The translations under genes and the position numbers were made by a program. DNA of 64,000 nucleotides from positions 38,878 to 102,877 of the forward strand of contig CAWBYP010000006.1 in NCBI GenBank assembly GCA_963793005.1, in the 5' to 3' direction. Origin of the DNA: RPQJ01 sp963793005. GTDB taxonomy: Bacteria > Pseudomonadota > Gammaproteobacteria > Steroidobacterales > Steroidobacteraceae. Positions 24,581 to 35,388 of this stretch are shown piece after piece; within the stretch, counting starts at the first letter, position 1; every line of letters starts with the position of its first letter. The notes beneath the pieces were generated by a model that saw only the letters and a list, made by a program, of their open reading frames with translations, did not search any database and had not been told where the DNA came from.

Positions 24581-26787
24581 CTAGAGCCTGAACTCCGCGC
24601 CCAGCACGTAGGCGCGCCCTGGCTGCGGGAATCCGTAGGATTCGGCGTAGTCTTCGTCGAGCGCATTGAGGATTCGCGCGAACGCCCGCATGCGCCGCTG
24701 CATCAGCTCGATCGATGCATCCAGGTTGAGCACTCCGAAATCTCCAAGCTCCAGGGCCGTGGTCGGCGACGTGCGCGACAGCGTGTAGCTGTCGGCGAAA
24801 TACCGGTAGTCACCGCCGAGCCGGATCGTCGGCGTCAACTCGTAATCGACTCGCAGCGAGAATTTCTGCTCGGGCCTGTTCTGAAGCGTCTTGATGTCGG
24901 CGTCGCTGGACCGGTTCTCGGACTCCATGTAGGTGTAGCTCATGTCCAGGTCCAGCCGCTCGGCGACCCGGTAGCTCGCGGACAATTCGACGCCCTTGAA
25001 CCGGTACTTCTGGAAGTTCTCCGTGATCCCGTTCGGGACGCGCTCGATGAAGTCATTGGCGTCGATCCGGAACAGCACGCCCTCGACCGAAAGCCCGGCC
25101 GAGGCGAAATCGTGCCTCAATGCGAGGTCGTAGCTGTAGGTCGTCTCGGCGGAGAGATCCGGATTGCCGCGGTCAACCGCATAGAGGTCGCGAAGTGTCG
25201 GGTAGCGCTGCTTGCGGGACGCATTGCCGCGAAGGGTCGTCGCCCCGCCGAGCCTGTAGTCGGCGCCAAGCAGGTACGAGATTCCGCCGTCGTCCTGCCC
25301 GGAGTCCCGAGTCTGCTCGCTGTAACCGAGGCCAGCGACCAAGCCCAGCGCTGGTGTTGCCTGGTACTCGCTCTCGACGTCCAGCGAGTAGAGGTTGACG
25401 GACTCATCCTGGTCGACCGGCGTAACAACCGTGGTCGTGCCGCCACCACCGCCGCCGCCGCCTCCTCCACCGCCACCGCCACCACCGCCGCCGCCTCCTC
25501 CACCGCCAGCCGCGTGGTGGTCGTGACCGAGAATCCGCTGGAGTTCCAGCTCTCGTGCCGGCCGCTCAACGAGGCGGACAGCAGCAATTCATTGGCGAAG
25601 CGCCTGGAGGCCAGCACGCTGGCGCCAAGCACCTCGGTCGTGGCGTTCTCGCGGAACGAGCCGCTCGCGACCTGGCTGTCGTAGCCCGCGTCGTCGTAGC
25701 CGTTCGTGTCCTCCGCATCGCGATTGAAATACACGGTCGGCTTGACGGAGCCGGACTCGCCCGCGCCGAATTCCGCCGCCGCCTGCGCGGAAAACGAGTC
25801 GAGTTCGACGCGCTCGTACCTCGCTCGATTGGCATATATCGAATCACTGTTGTCTATCACGGTCGGCGGCTTGCCGTACTCGGCATTGCGGTACGACAGG
25901 CTCAAGCCGATATCCGGGCCACCTTCGCTGAACATCATGTTGGCCTGTACCGCGTTCTGCCTGCGATCGCTGTTGACGCGTTCGTCTCCCGGCTGCAGGT
26001 CATTGTTCGGGAAATCGCCGGACAGTTCGAAGTAGTCACGATCGAAGGACGACCCCCACAGCGACAATCCCGCCCCGCCAAGCTGCCCGCTGACAGAACC
26101 GCGAACCTCGTAGGCCTTGGACCACTCGTACTCGCCGGCGACGTTCGCGCGCACCGCATCACCCGCCGACTTGGTGATGATCTCGATCACGCCGGCGTTG
26201 CCGCCCGGGCCATAAAGCACCGAACTACCCCCGCGCGTCACCTTGATCTCGGCGATGTTCTCGGCCGGGATCAGCGCAGGGTCGAACTGCCCGTCGAAGC
26301 CGGAGTTCAGCGGAACGCCGTCCTGCAGCAGGATGATGTTCCGGGTGCGCAGGCCGCGAACGTCGATCCTTGGAACACCGTCCGCGCCGTAGCGCACGTA
26401 CATGCCCGGCAGCAGCGCAATGGCCTGGTCGAGCGTACGCACGCCGCGCCGGGCGATGTCCTCGGCGGTCACCGTGTCGACGGTTGCCACCTCGTCGGCG
26501 ATCCGGGGACGCTCACCGACGACCGTGATCGTCTCGCCCAGCCAGTAGGCGCCGCTTGCCTCGGACGTGGACGCGCCACCCGCCGCGGGCGCTTCTTTTG
26601 ATGAACCACCCTCCACGGCGGCAGTGTCTTGACCGGGCGACGCCCCGGAGGCAGCCGACACCGGCGCCGGCTGGTCTTCCGTAGCGGCTGCCTGCTGCGC
26701 AGACACATTGCCTGCACTTGCGAGGCCGGCCAGCGTCAACAGGGCCATCCAGCGCCACGACTGCGTGTTTCTGTCGGTAATGGTCAT
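24581..26787 (-). CDS. TonB-dependent outer-membrane receptor (frameshifted at a poly-Gly tract)
   Basis: Outer-membrane active importer of an unknown ligand. The precursor (MTITDRNTQS, ATG 26787) has a signal peptide ending near VSAQ, a proline/alanine/serine-rich linker, a TonB box (ETITVVGE) and the plug domain (VDVRGLRTRNIILLQDGVPLN; VTRGGSSVLYGPGGNAGVIEI). The barrel is split by a frameshift within or beside a (GGN)23 tract at 25439-25507. After it the other frame reads TTTVVTPVDQDESVNLYSLD and ends in the expected aromatic C-terminus AYVLGAEFRL. Corrected length is about 735 residues. It resembles BtuB/vitamin- or siderophore-type receptors. The ligand cannot be named; nearby genes do not settle it. 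Confidence 0.85.
25439..25507 (-). repeat. (GGN)23 tract encoding 23 consecutive glycines
   Basis: Read in the downstream frame of the receptor, all 23 codons are GGC, GGT or GGA. It consists of two near-identical blocks of about 30 bases (GGC GGT GGA GGA GGC GGC GGC GGT GGT GGC and a copy with one extra GGC), suggesting duplication by slippage. In the upstream frame it reads as Ala/Val/Glu. It lies where a barrel surface loop would be. Confidence 0.85.
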
Positions 26788-26889
26788 TTGAATCCCGTAC
26801 GCATCAGTTTTTATTGAAAATAAAGCGTACCAAAGATTTCCTGCAGGTAAATAGTACTTTTGAATACCGCCAAGCCATGGCCGCAACGG

Positions 26890-29800
26890 CTAGCCGACCA
26901 GCACATCCTCGCGCAGGCGGGCCGTCGCCTCGGAAAGCAGGTACCGCGCCGCGGCATCGCCCTCGTGCGCCCGCAGGACCTGGCCCAGCAGCGCTATGGC
27001 CTCCGAGTACAGCCGGGCCTCGTAGTGCTGTTGCGGCACGCTCGAATGCGGCACGCGTATCGAGCTTGTGCGCGGCCAGGTCCGGCGCATCGAACTCGAA
27101 TGCTTCGTGCAGCACCACGGCCTCGTTGCGGCCCTTGACGACAACCCGGCCCAGCGCACGACGCCTGGGCAGCGCGCTCTCCGCATCGGACAGGTTCTCG
27201 AGGAAGGCCTCGCTCACGATCACGGCGCTGCCGTAGGTCTTCGTCATGCCTTCGATGCGCGAGGCCACATTGACCGCGTCGGCAAAGATGTCGCCCTGGC
27301 GGCGCTGCAGTTCGCCGACGATGCCGAGTCGCAGGCGCCCGAGGTGCATGCCGATGCCGATGCGTATCGACGGCTGCCCCTTGCGTTCGCGCTCCAGGTT
27401 GAACTGCGCGAGGCTCGCCATCGTGTCGCGCGCCGCACGGAGCGCATCGTCGGCACCGCCCGCGAACACCGCCATCACGCTGTCGCCGGTGTATCGATCG
27501 ATGAAGCCGCCGTTCCTGCGGATCGGCGGTCCTGCAATGGCAAGATAGCTGTTGATGAACGTGAAGTTCTCATCCGGGGTCATGTGCTCCGACAGTGTCG
27601 TGAAGTCGCGAATGTCGGATATGAGCACCGCCGCTTCCATCTCCACGTTGTCGCCGAGCTGTACGTCTATGATGCTGTCGCGCTTCAGGTAGCGCAGGAA
27701 CTCGTGCGGGACGTAGTGCGAATAGGCTGAATTGATGCGCACCAGGTTGAGGTGGGTCTTGATGCGCGCGAGCAGTTCGCCCTTGGCAACCGGCTTGGTG
27801 ATGTAGTCATTGGCGCCGACCTGCAGTCCCAGTTTCAGGTCCGCCATCTGGGTCCGGGCCGTGACCATAACGACCGGCAACTGCGTCGGCAGGTGCGTCC
27901 TGCGGATCTCCCGGCAGACCTCGAAACCGGACAGCTTCGGCATCATGACATCGAGCAGCACCAGGTCGACTTTCTCGCCACCGGCCAGCAGCTCGAGCGC
28001 ACGCATGCCGTTCTCGGCCTGCAGCACGTCATAGTGCTGCAGCGACAGGTGATTCAGCATCACCTGCTGGTTCACCGGCTCGTCGTCGACCACCAGGATG
28101 CGGATGCGGTCGTCGCTGCTCGCGGGGCCGCCATCATCGTCGATCTGCGGCACTACCGACGCCTGGACCGACAGCGCACGGCCAAGCCGCGGACCGTGCG
28201 CGGGCTCGGGTGCGACCTGCCTCCCGGGTTCCTGCTCCTCCTTCAGGACCGGGTGCGCTTCCTCCGCTTCGCTCGCCGTGGCGGCCGGCAGCACGAAGCT
28301 GAATGTCGACCCCTGCCCGACCCGTGACTCGAGATCGATGCTGCCGCCATGCAACTGCACGAGGTTGCGCGTCACGGCAAGACCGAGCCCGGTGCCGCCG
28401 TGAACGCGCGTGGCTGATTCCTCGACCTGCTCGAATGACTCGAAGATGCGTTCACGGTCCTCGTCGGCTATGCCGGGACCGGTGTCGATGACCTGCACCC
28501 TGACCCGTCCGCCCTCGTCGATGGCCCGCACGCGCACCGAGCCGGCGTCGGTGAACTTGACCGCGTTGCCGATCAGGTTGTGCAGGATCTGCTGCAGCCT
28601 GTCCTCGTCGGCCAGCACGCTGGGCACGCTGTCGTCGACCTCGTTGATGAGCTCGAGCGACTTGACCTCGGCCAGCGGTGCGCTCAGCCGCATGACTACG
28701 TCCGCTGCCACGCGGAGGTCTACTGCCTTCTTGCGCAGGACCAGCTCATGGGTCCTCATCTTGGAGAAATCCAGGATGTCGTTGACCAGCGACGCCAGGC
28801 GCTGCCCGCTGTTGACGATCATCGACAGGTTGCTGGCGGCCGCTTCGCTGATCCTGCCGGCTGCACCGTCCAGCATCGACTCGGCCAGCCCGATGATGCC
28901 CTGCAGCGGGGTACGCAACTCGTGCGAGGTGTTGGCCAGGAACTCGTCCTTGAGCCTGTCCATGCGCCGCAGGCTCTCGGCCACCTCGTGCTGTGCCCGC
29001 TCCTTGGCCTGCTTCATCTCGTTGTAGCGATCCGACAACGCAAAGGAGATCAACACTGTTTCCAGCACGGCTCCCATTTCCATGCCGTGCACGGCAACGA
29101 AACTGTTGTCCACGAATCCATGCTGGCGCGCCGCGGCAAACACGGTCCCGATGCAGTAACCCGCCCACGCGACCAGGTAATAACGCGCCGAGCGCTGGCC
29201 GCGCAGCAGGCACACGACGGCGGTGACCAGGCCGGCGGTCCCGGCGGCTGCCGACACCGCGCCGGTCAGGTGGATTGAAAACTGGAATCCGGTCAGCGCG
29301 GACAGCGGCACTGTCAGCACTGCCAGTGCCATCAGCACGAGGATCGTCTTGTGCAGGCCGGGCGCGTACTGCCTGGCCTGCAGGAAGCGGGTACAGAACG
29401 CGAGCCCGGCGACCAGCGTCACCGCAACGATGACCTGGAAGATCTCCTCCGACCATGGCCGGTAGTCGGGCCACAACCAGCGCGGCGCGTGGCCGCTGAG
29501 GCTGGCCAGGAACAGGCCCGTGGCGGTGATCGAAATGACATACAGCAGGTAGTTCGTGTCGCGCAGCGAAACGAACAGGAACAGGTTGTACAGGCACATG
29601 GCCACCATGATCCCGAACATGGCGCCGTAGCCCAGGAAGCTGGCCATGCTCGCCTTGTAGAACTGCTGGGCGGTCAGCAGCCTCAGGTCGACCAGCATGC
29701 TGCTCTGGCTCTGGATGCGCAGGTAGTAGGTCGTCACGCGATCCGGTGCCGGCGCGACCCGCAACACGGGCGTGAGCGCATCCAACACATCCGGCGACAG

Positions 29801-30175
29801 TGAGTGGTGGTCGCCGAGCCGGGTCTCCCGCCACTGGCCGCCGGCAGTTTCCTGGTAGACCTGCACGTCGTCCAGCAACGGATCGGTGACCTGCAGCAAC
29901 CACGCGTTGTCCTTGACGCTGCGATTGCGCACGTCGAAACGCAGCCACACCGCACCCTTGATGAACCCGAGCGCGATACCGCGCGGGCCGCTGCGGCGGA
30001 ATGCGTCTTCGGGGAGTTGCTGGATCTCCGCAAGCGTAGCCTCGCCACTTTCGTCGACGAGGTATTCGAACGTCGGGCGATAACCAGGCCCCTGCTCGTC
30101 GCGCAGTTCGAGAGGCTCGGCGCTCGCCAACGTGGCGAACAGCAGGCCGAACGACAGCAGCGAACCCAGTCGCAT
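26890..30175 (-). CDS. 7TM-DISM hybrid histidine kinase / response regulator / class III cyclase (frameshifted near 3' end)
   Basis: A very large sensor of about 1,094 residues. Order: signal peptide (start MRLGSLLSFGLLFATLASA), a periplasmic DISM-type extracellular domain (to about 170), seven transmembrane helices (about 180-390), HisKA with His418 in NTSHELRTPLQG, HATPase, a receiver with Asp742 in LLDVMMPK, and a class III cyclase domain with ISDIRDFT and GDSVMAVF metal-site segments and ADAVNVASRIE. The cyclase frame breaks near 27035-27036: removing one C joins AAFERA to QQHYEARLYSEAIALLGQVL, a TPR-like tail that stops at 26890. Without correction the reading runs to 26804 with an unlikely tail. 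ATG 30232 is an alternative start. Divergent from the DinB gene. Confidence 0.85.
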
Positions 30176-30237
30176 TCGGCGAATCGATAGGGTAGCCTCG
30201 CCGGCAATCAGTTTTCGGTCAGCGGGGGTCATGAGGA

Positions 30238-30738
30238 ATGCTGCAGATAGACGCTTACAAGCTGCTCTTCACGGGCAAGAGCATCATTCTTGGAATGGTG
30301 AAGGATGTCCACGACGACGACTGGTTCAAGCCCTTGCCGGGCCTCGGACGGTCCTTCGACTGGGTGTTCGGCCACTATGCCGCAGTCGAGGACTGGTTCC
30401 TGCATCATCTCAACGGCGACCCCTACGAGACCTCGAAAGAATGGCAGGACATGTACTGGGCCGATAACAGCGGGCCCGTGGACCCGACCAAGGGAGTCGG
30501 CCGGGCCGGCGTGACCGCAGCATTCGAGAAAACTCGCCAACGGCTGTTCACTGCCCTCAAGTTCGACCTATTTCACCTCAACCGCTTCATCAAGCCGGGC
30601 ATCTTCCCGAGCGACGTCAAGACGCGCGGCGACGCCTGGCTGTTCATTTCCGCGCACGCGTACTGGCACGTCGGCGAACTCGAGTCGCTGCGCGGCATGA
30701 ACGGCTATCCCTACAACGGTGGCGGCATCCATCACTGA
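30238..30738 (+). CDS. DinB-like superfamily protein
   Basis: A 166-residue four-helix-bundle protein of the DinB/YfiT type. Candidate metal-binding histidines sit in the expected places: His46 region (VFGHYAAVEDWFLHH) and two near the C-terminus (SAHAYWHVGELESLRG). Family members bind a divalent metal and several are thiol-dependent transferases or hydrolases; the substrate here is unknown. ATG 30238 has GAGGA 5 bases upstream. Its 3' end overlaps the convergent FAD oxidoreductase gene by seven bases. Confidence 0.8.
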   Translation: MLQIDAYKLLFTGKSIILGMVKDVHDDDWFKPLPGLGRSFDWVFGHYAAVEDWFLHHLNGDPYETSKEWQDMYWADNSGPVDPTKGVGRAGVTAAFEKTRQRLFTALKFDLFHLNRFIKPGIFPSDVKTRGDAWLFISAHAYWHVGELESLRGMNGYPYNGGGIHH

Positions 30739-32078
30739 TCGAGTGGTGGAAAGTAACGGTCCACGAGGCCCCGGGAATAGGCGACCGTGTTGCCCACGGT
30801 CTCGAATCCCAGCAGCGAGCTGTCGTAGAAAGTCTGCTGGAATCCCTGCAACGACTCCAGCTGGTCATAAAAACCCGCGCTGAAGTCGGCCAGGCTCACG
30901 TGCGGGAAATAGCGCCAGCCGTGCTGGCTGTGTTTCTCGACCAGGCGCGCAGGCTTGCCCTTGTAGTCGGGCAGCTTCGCAACCTGGGCCCTGATCCGTT
31001 CCTCGATCTCGCCCTTGTCGTAGCCTTCCGACGGCGACAGGTTGAAGAAGATCGTCATGTCGCTGTCGTCGTAGATCTTGATGTAGCCGGTATAGTCCAG
31101 CATCGGCGGCAGTGGAATGGTCCCGACCACACCGGCAGGGACCCCTTCCACGCGGCAGGCCGTCGTGACGAACTCCACGTAGCGAACCTTCTCAAGCAGA
31201 CGGCTCTCCTGCGCGCTGAGGTCCAGGCCAAGCCCTGAAAGGGTCGTGACGTCCAGCGGGCAGGCCAGGATCAACTGGTCGAACTTCCGGGACGGCCGGT
31301 CGCCGGCGAACTCTATTTCAACCTCGATGACGTTGCCGTCCGCAGCCTGCTTGCGACGAATGGCGCGGATCCCGGCATCGAGCTGGACGTCGACCTCCCT
31401 GGCAACCGCGTCCCACAGCGACTGGAAGCCGTGCTTGAACACGCGCGGCCAGTACTGGACGATACCGGCCACGTGCAGCACGTTGGACAGCCAGTTGCGC
31501 AGCCCCTGGAACTTGACGAAGTAGGCAGCCGGGATCTCGTCGAGTCGGCCGAAGCCCTGCACCTTCATCACGAACAGGATTGTTTCCTGCAGGGCTTCGA
31601 GGCGCCGCTGCTTGAGCCAGCTCGCGAGCGGCTGCAGCAGCTCGGGCGGCGCATTTGCGAAACCCGACCCGGGCTGGGAGAACTTCCTGAACCGCGTGAG
31701 CAGCATCCACGTGTAGCGCAGCGACGCCCACACGACCTGGAGTTTCCCGTAGCCGCCGGATTGCGTGGCCGTCAGCATGTCCATGTAGCGTCGGCTGCCG
31801 CGGTCGTACACCAGCACGTCCTGGTAGCCCGTGGTCGGCACCTTGAGCGCCGTGGCGATGTCCATCACGTCGCCGTAGCCGGCCAGCATTTCGTGCGCCG
31901 CCATGTCGAACTGCCGCCCCTCGTAGTCGAAGCTCAGGCACTTGCCGCCGACCCGTTCGATCTTCTCGAACACGTGCACATCACGGTAGCCGTTCTGCTT
32001 CAGGAACCATGCGGCACTCATGCCGGCCGGGCCGGCGCCGATGATGGCGATTCGGGGCTGTTTTTGTTTTCCGGTCAC
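30732..32078 (-). CDS. FAD-dependent oxidoreductase (amine-oxidase-like), paralogue 2
   Basis: A 448-residue flavoprotein with an N-terminal dinucleotide-binding motif (IAIIGAGPAGMSAAWFL) and the GG-doublet motif (RVGGKCLSFDYEG, then FDMAAHEMLAGYG), as in the amine oxidase/phytoene desaturase superfamily. The C-terminus has the flavin-contacting GFETVGNTVAYSRGLV. Cytosolic by sequence. GTG 32078 lies 2 bases after the upstream gene's stop, so coupled translation is likely. It is a diverged tandem copy of the upstream gene: both share the same N-terminal motifs, VQGFG/MGYG segments and the HGWRYFPHV / WAYFPHV region. Substrate unknown. Confidence 0.82.
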   Translation of the reverse strand: MTGKQKQPRIAIIGAGPAGMSAAWFLKQNGYRDVHVFEKIERVGGKCLSFDYEGRQFDMAAHEMLAGYGDVMDIATALKVPTTGYQDVLVYDRGSRRYMDMLTATQSGGYGKLQVVWASLRYTWMLLTRFRKFSQPGSGFANAPPELLQPLASWLKQRRLEALQETILFVMKVQGFGRLDEIPAAYFVKFQGLRNWLSNVLHVAGIVQYWPRVFKHGFQSLWDAVAREVDVQLDAGIRAIRRKQAADGNVIEVEIEFAGDRPSRKFDQLILACPLDVTTLSGLGLDLSAQESRLLEKVRYVEFVTTACRVEGVPAGVVGTIPLPPMLDYTGYIKIYDDSDMTIFFNLSPSEGYDKGEIEERIRAQVAKLPDYKGKPARLVEKHSQHGWRYFPHVSLADFSAGFYDQLESLQGFQQTFYDSSLLGFETVGNTVAYSRGLVDRYFPPLDQ

Positions 32079-32080
32079 GA

Positions 32081-33437
32081 TCAGGCCCTCGCTGCAAAAT
32101 GGGTCTGCACCAGGTGGTGCGAATATTCCGCAATGCATTCGACCAGCTCGAAGGCCAGCAGGCCACCGCAATAGAACGTACGGTTCTCGCCCTGCATAGC
32201 CTCCAGCTCACTGTAGAAACCTGCGTCGACCGCAGCGCATGGCACGTGCGGGAAGTAGGCCCAGTCGTCGCTGTTCAATGGCGCCGCATCGGGATCCTGC
32301 GCCGCTATTTCACCGAGGAACCTGCGGTTGTTGGCCTCGATTTTCTCCCTGCCGATCGTCTCTTCGCGATCGCCCCGTGAATAGATCGAGATGAAGTTGC
32401 TCTCCGGATACTGGCGCGTCACGACGTGGGGCTCACCCAGCGCGGGTTCCGGCAGCGAGAAAGTGACCGCGGCCACGCGCTCGGTGCCCGGCGCCATGTA
32501 GGTCGTGACGAAGAACGGGTTGACGTCGACCTGCTCGAACAGCTTCGTTTCCTTGTCACTCAGATCGAGGAACTCGAGCACCTCCGGCAGTTGCGGGCAG
32601 GCGAGTACCAGGTAGTCGAAGGTCGCCGTCTCGCGGACAGTGATGTCCTGCTCGAGCTGCTGCTCCAGCAGCCGGTACTGGACGTGTATCTGCTCGCCCC
32701 GCGTGATGCTCACAATCTCCACCCCGGTGAGCACGTCCACCTCGGCCGCCAGCCGCTCGAACATGCGGCCGTAGCCCTGCGTGAACCGCTTCGGCCAGCG
32801 GCGCAACGGCATGTTGGCGGCGAACATCCCCAGGTTGAGGAACGTCTTTGGGACTCATGTAGGTCAGGGCGTACGCCGCGGCAATGTCATCGAGGTCGCC
32901 ATAGCCCATCAGCGTCAGCGGAATCTCGAACATCTCGCCGAGGCCATCCAGTCGATGTCGGCGCAGCCAGTCGGCAAAGCTTCCCTGCAGTTCCGGACAG
33001 TCGCGCACGTGGCCGAAGCCCGGCCTGGCGGGCGACAGCAGGCCGCGCATGCGCCAGCGTATGAACAGGAAACGCAGCGACTGCCAGGCCAGCGTGAAAA
33101 ACGAGGTGCGGCTCAACACCTCGGCCAGGATCGAGCGCATTTCGCCGGTCTTCACGTTGATCGTGTGCCCGGCCTTCTCGGTGTACATGCCGGCGCCGAC
33201 ATGCGCCGCAAGCTCACGCACCCGCGTGTATGCGGAGGTAATGTAGTTGGCGCCCAGGTCGAAGGATTGACCGTCCACGGTAAGCGACCGGCACTTGCCG
33301 CCGAGCCGCGGCGACCGCTCCAGCACCTGCACGTGCCTGAAACCAGCCAGTTTCAGGTACCAGGCGGTGCACAGCCCGGCGGCGCCCGCCCCAACGATCA
33401 CGATGCGCGCATCGCGCGGAATGCCTGCTGTCTTCAT
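32081..33437 (-). CDS. FAD-dependent oxidoreductase (amine-oxidase-like), paralogue 1 (frameshifted)
   Basis: About 451 residues after correction. It starts MKTAGIPRDARIVIVGAGAAGLCTAWYL, with the Rossmann motif at 12-25 and RLGGKCRSLTVDG, SFDLGANYI as the second FAD motif. The frame breaks near 32847-32852: in one frame the protein reads ALTYMSPK, in the other TFLNLGMFAANMPLRRWPKRF; removing one A joins them. The C-terminal half has the flavin-binding end GGLLAFELVECIAEYSHHLV. It is the first gene of a two-gene paralogue operon. Related proteins act as amine oxidases, desaturases or isomerases; nothing here fixes the substrate. Confidence 0.8.
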
Positions 33438-33611
33438 GCTGGGGGGTCCCCGCCCTTTTTCAATTTTTCCTTCCGCCTGACCACCCTCAGCTGGCCGGAC
33501 GAGTTGCGGACACTAGCACACGCTGCCGCACATGGAGCCCGCCATGCCTGGGCAGCCGCGACGTCCCCGATTGGGCGTAGATGACCCTGAAGTCCGGCTG
33601 ACCAGCGTCGG

Positions 33612-35330
33612 ATGACCCCTGACGCCAACAGGCAGGATTCACTACACTTGGCTCCCTCCAACCGGACCGAAGGCCGTGATTTGGTAACCGTCGAGTCCAG
33701 ATCTGCCAAGCTCTTTGTAAGCTATGCCTCGGATGATCGCCGGCTGATCGCGCCCCTCGTGGATTTCCTACGCGCCCAGGGCTGGGAGGTCTGGTGGGAC
33801 CGCCAGCTGGACGCGGGTGAGGCGTTCGACCGGCGCATCGAGAGAGAACTGGCTGCAGCCGACTGCGTGGTCGTGGTCTGGTCGCGGACGTCCGTCGCCT
33901 CCAACTGGGTGCTGAGCGAAGCGATGGCCGGGTTCGAGTCGAGTCGACTCGTCCCGGTGGCATTGGACGCCCGGCTGTCGATTCCACTGCCCTTCAATCG
34001 TGTCCACGCCGCCTCGCTGGTGGACTGGACCGGCACTCCGGAGCACCCGGGGCTCGAGGAACTTGCGGAGGGCATCCGAGCCACGATCAGCACGCTCGGC
34101 ATGCGCGGCATCCAGGCGCGAGGATCGTCGAGTGAGCACAAGGCGGTGGTCGCGGTGCTGCCCTTCGACGACCTCGATGCGGCCGGAGCAGCGCGGCCCG
34201 CCTGTTCGATTGTCCCGAACAAGCTCATCGCGGCGCTGGGCCATTTCCCGGGGCTGGATACCTTGTCGCGCCGGGCGAGTTTCGACGCCGGGCTCCAGTC
34301 GCTGGAGATACGCGCCATTGCCCGCGCCCTGCGCGCCGACTTCGTCGTCACGGGCAGCGTTTCGGGCACCGGCAGCGAGATGGTGCTGGGCGTCGAACTC
34401 ATCGAGGGCGAAACCGGCAGGCAGACCTGGAGCATGACCGTGACGCCGGACGAATCGGGGGTACTGGAACCTGATACGGCCGCGGCCGAGATTGCCCGGG
34501 CCTTGAGTGGCGAATTCCTGCGACTGCGCCGTGCGTCCGCCCAGGACGGTGCCGCTCGCGGTGACAGCTGGAGCGTGGTCGAAGCCGGCCGACAGACACT
34601 GCTGCAAAGCAGCAGCAACGCAATCGTAGACGCGAAGCTGGAGGCGCAACGTGCGCTCGCCCTTGCCCCCGGAAACGGTCACGCCCACGCCCTGCTCGCT
34701 TCCGCGATCGCCGAGGAAATCGTCAACGGCTATACCTGCGACCTCGATCTCGCACGCAACGAGGCGCTCAAGGAAGTCGAACGAGCCCTGGTGCTCTGCT
34801 CGGACGACCCGGTAGTGCTGAAATATGCCGGGCATGTGTACGCGATCTGCGGCGAGCACGAGCAGGGCGAGCGCGTGCTGCGACGGGCGCTCGAGCTCAA
34901 CCTGTACGACGAAGGCACCTACGGCTACCTCGGCTGGGTGCTTGCCCCTTCGACTTCCCCCGTGCACCTCGCCGAGATCAGGACAGTGCTGGACAGGCTG
35001 CTGGCAGGCGCACGCAAGCACCCGGGCAGGCCATTCTGGTTCCTGCATCGATCGGTGGCCCTATCCTGCAGCGGCGACTTCGAAGGCGCACTGGCAGCGG
35101 CGCGCGACGCAATGAACTTCAGCCCCAGCCTCACGCTGGCGTGGCTGCACGCCGTGAACGCGCTGGCCCAGCTCGGGCGAATCGATGAAGCGCGCGCGCT
35201 GGTCAATCGATGCCCGCTCGACATCGCGCGCACAGGCGTTTCATGGGCGAACCTGGTCCGGCTGATTTCCAGGGACGAGGCCGCCGCGGAACTTCGCACC
35301 GCAGGCCTCAGGCAACTGGAACTGGCGTGA
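33612..35330 (+). CDS. TIR domain - TolB-like domain - TPR protein
   Basis: A 572-residue protein. Residues 32-150 form a TIR domain: KLFVSYASDD (33-42), WDRQLDAGEAF and WVLSEAM with Glu103 at the catalytic position of NAD-cleaving TIR enzymes. A region of about 165-300 resembles the TolB/FlgO-like domain seen in TPR-linked cyclases (VVAVLPFDDL, IARALRADFVVTGSVS). The C-terminal half is TPR-type (ALALAPGNGHAHALL, VLRRALELNLYDEGTYGYLGW, ALAAARDAMNFSPSL). No membrane helix is visible. No phage-defence partner gene is next to it. It could be an NADase or only a protein-interaction adaptor. The start has no strong ribosome-binding site. Confidence 0.8.
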   Translation: MTPDANRQDSLHLAPSNRTEGRDLVTVESRSAKLFVSYASDDRRLIAPLVDFLRAQGWEVWWDRQLDAGEAFDRRIERELAAADCVVVVWSRTSVASNWVLSEAMAGFESSRLVPVALDARLSIPLPFNRVHAASLVDWTGTPEHPGLEELAEGIRATISTLGMRGIQARGSSSEHKAVVAVLPFDDLDAAGAARPACSIVPNKLIAALGHFPGLDTLSRRASFDAGLQSLEIRAIARALRADFVVTGSVSGTGSEMVLGVELIEGETGRQTWSMTVTPDESGVLEPDTAAAEIARALSGEFLRLRRASAQDGAARGDSWSVVEAGRQTLLQSSSNAIVDAKLEAQRALALAPGNGHAHALLASAIAEEIVNGYTCDLDLARNEALKEVERALVLCSDDPVVLKYAGHVYAICGEHEQGERVLRRALELNLYDEGTYGYLGWVLAPSTSPVHLAEIRTVLDRLLAGARKHPGRPFWFLHRSVALSCSGDFEGALAAARDAMNFSPSLTLAWLHAVNALAQLGRIDEARALVNRCPLDIARTGVSWANLVRLISRDEAAAELRTAGLRQLELA

Positions 35331-35388
35331 CCGGCCGAATGCTCATGCGCAGCTGCCCGGTTGGCCGTTCGATTCCAGGGACCAGATC

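Noticed and set aside
33612..35330. A TIR-based phage defence operon
   Set aside because: Neighbours are an HD-type protein and an MFS exporter, with no recognised defence partner; only the single-gene observation is kept.
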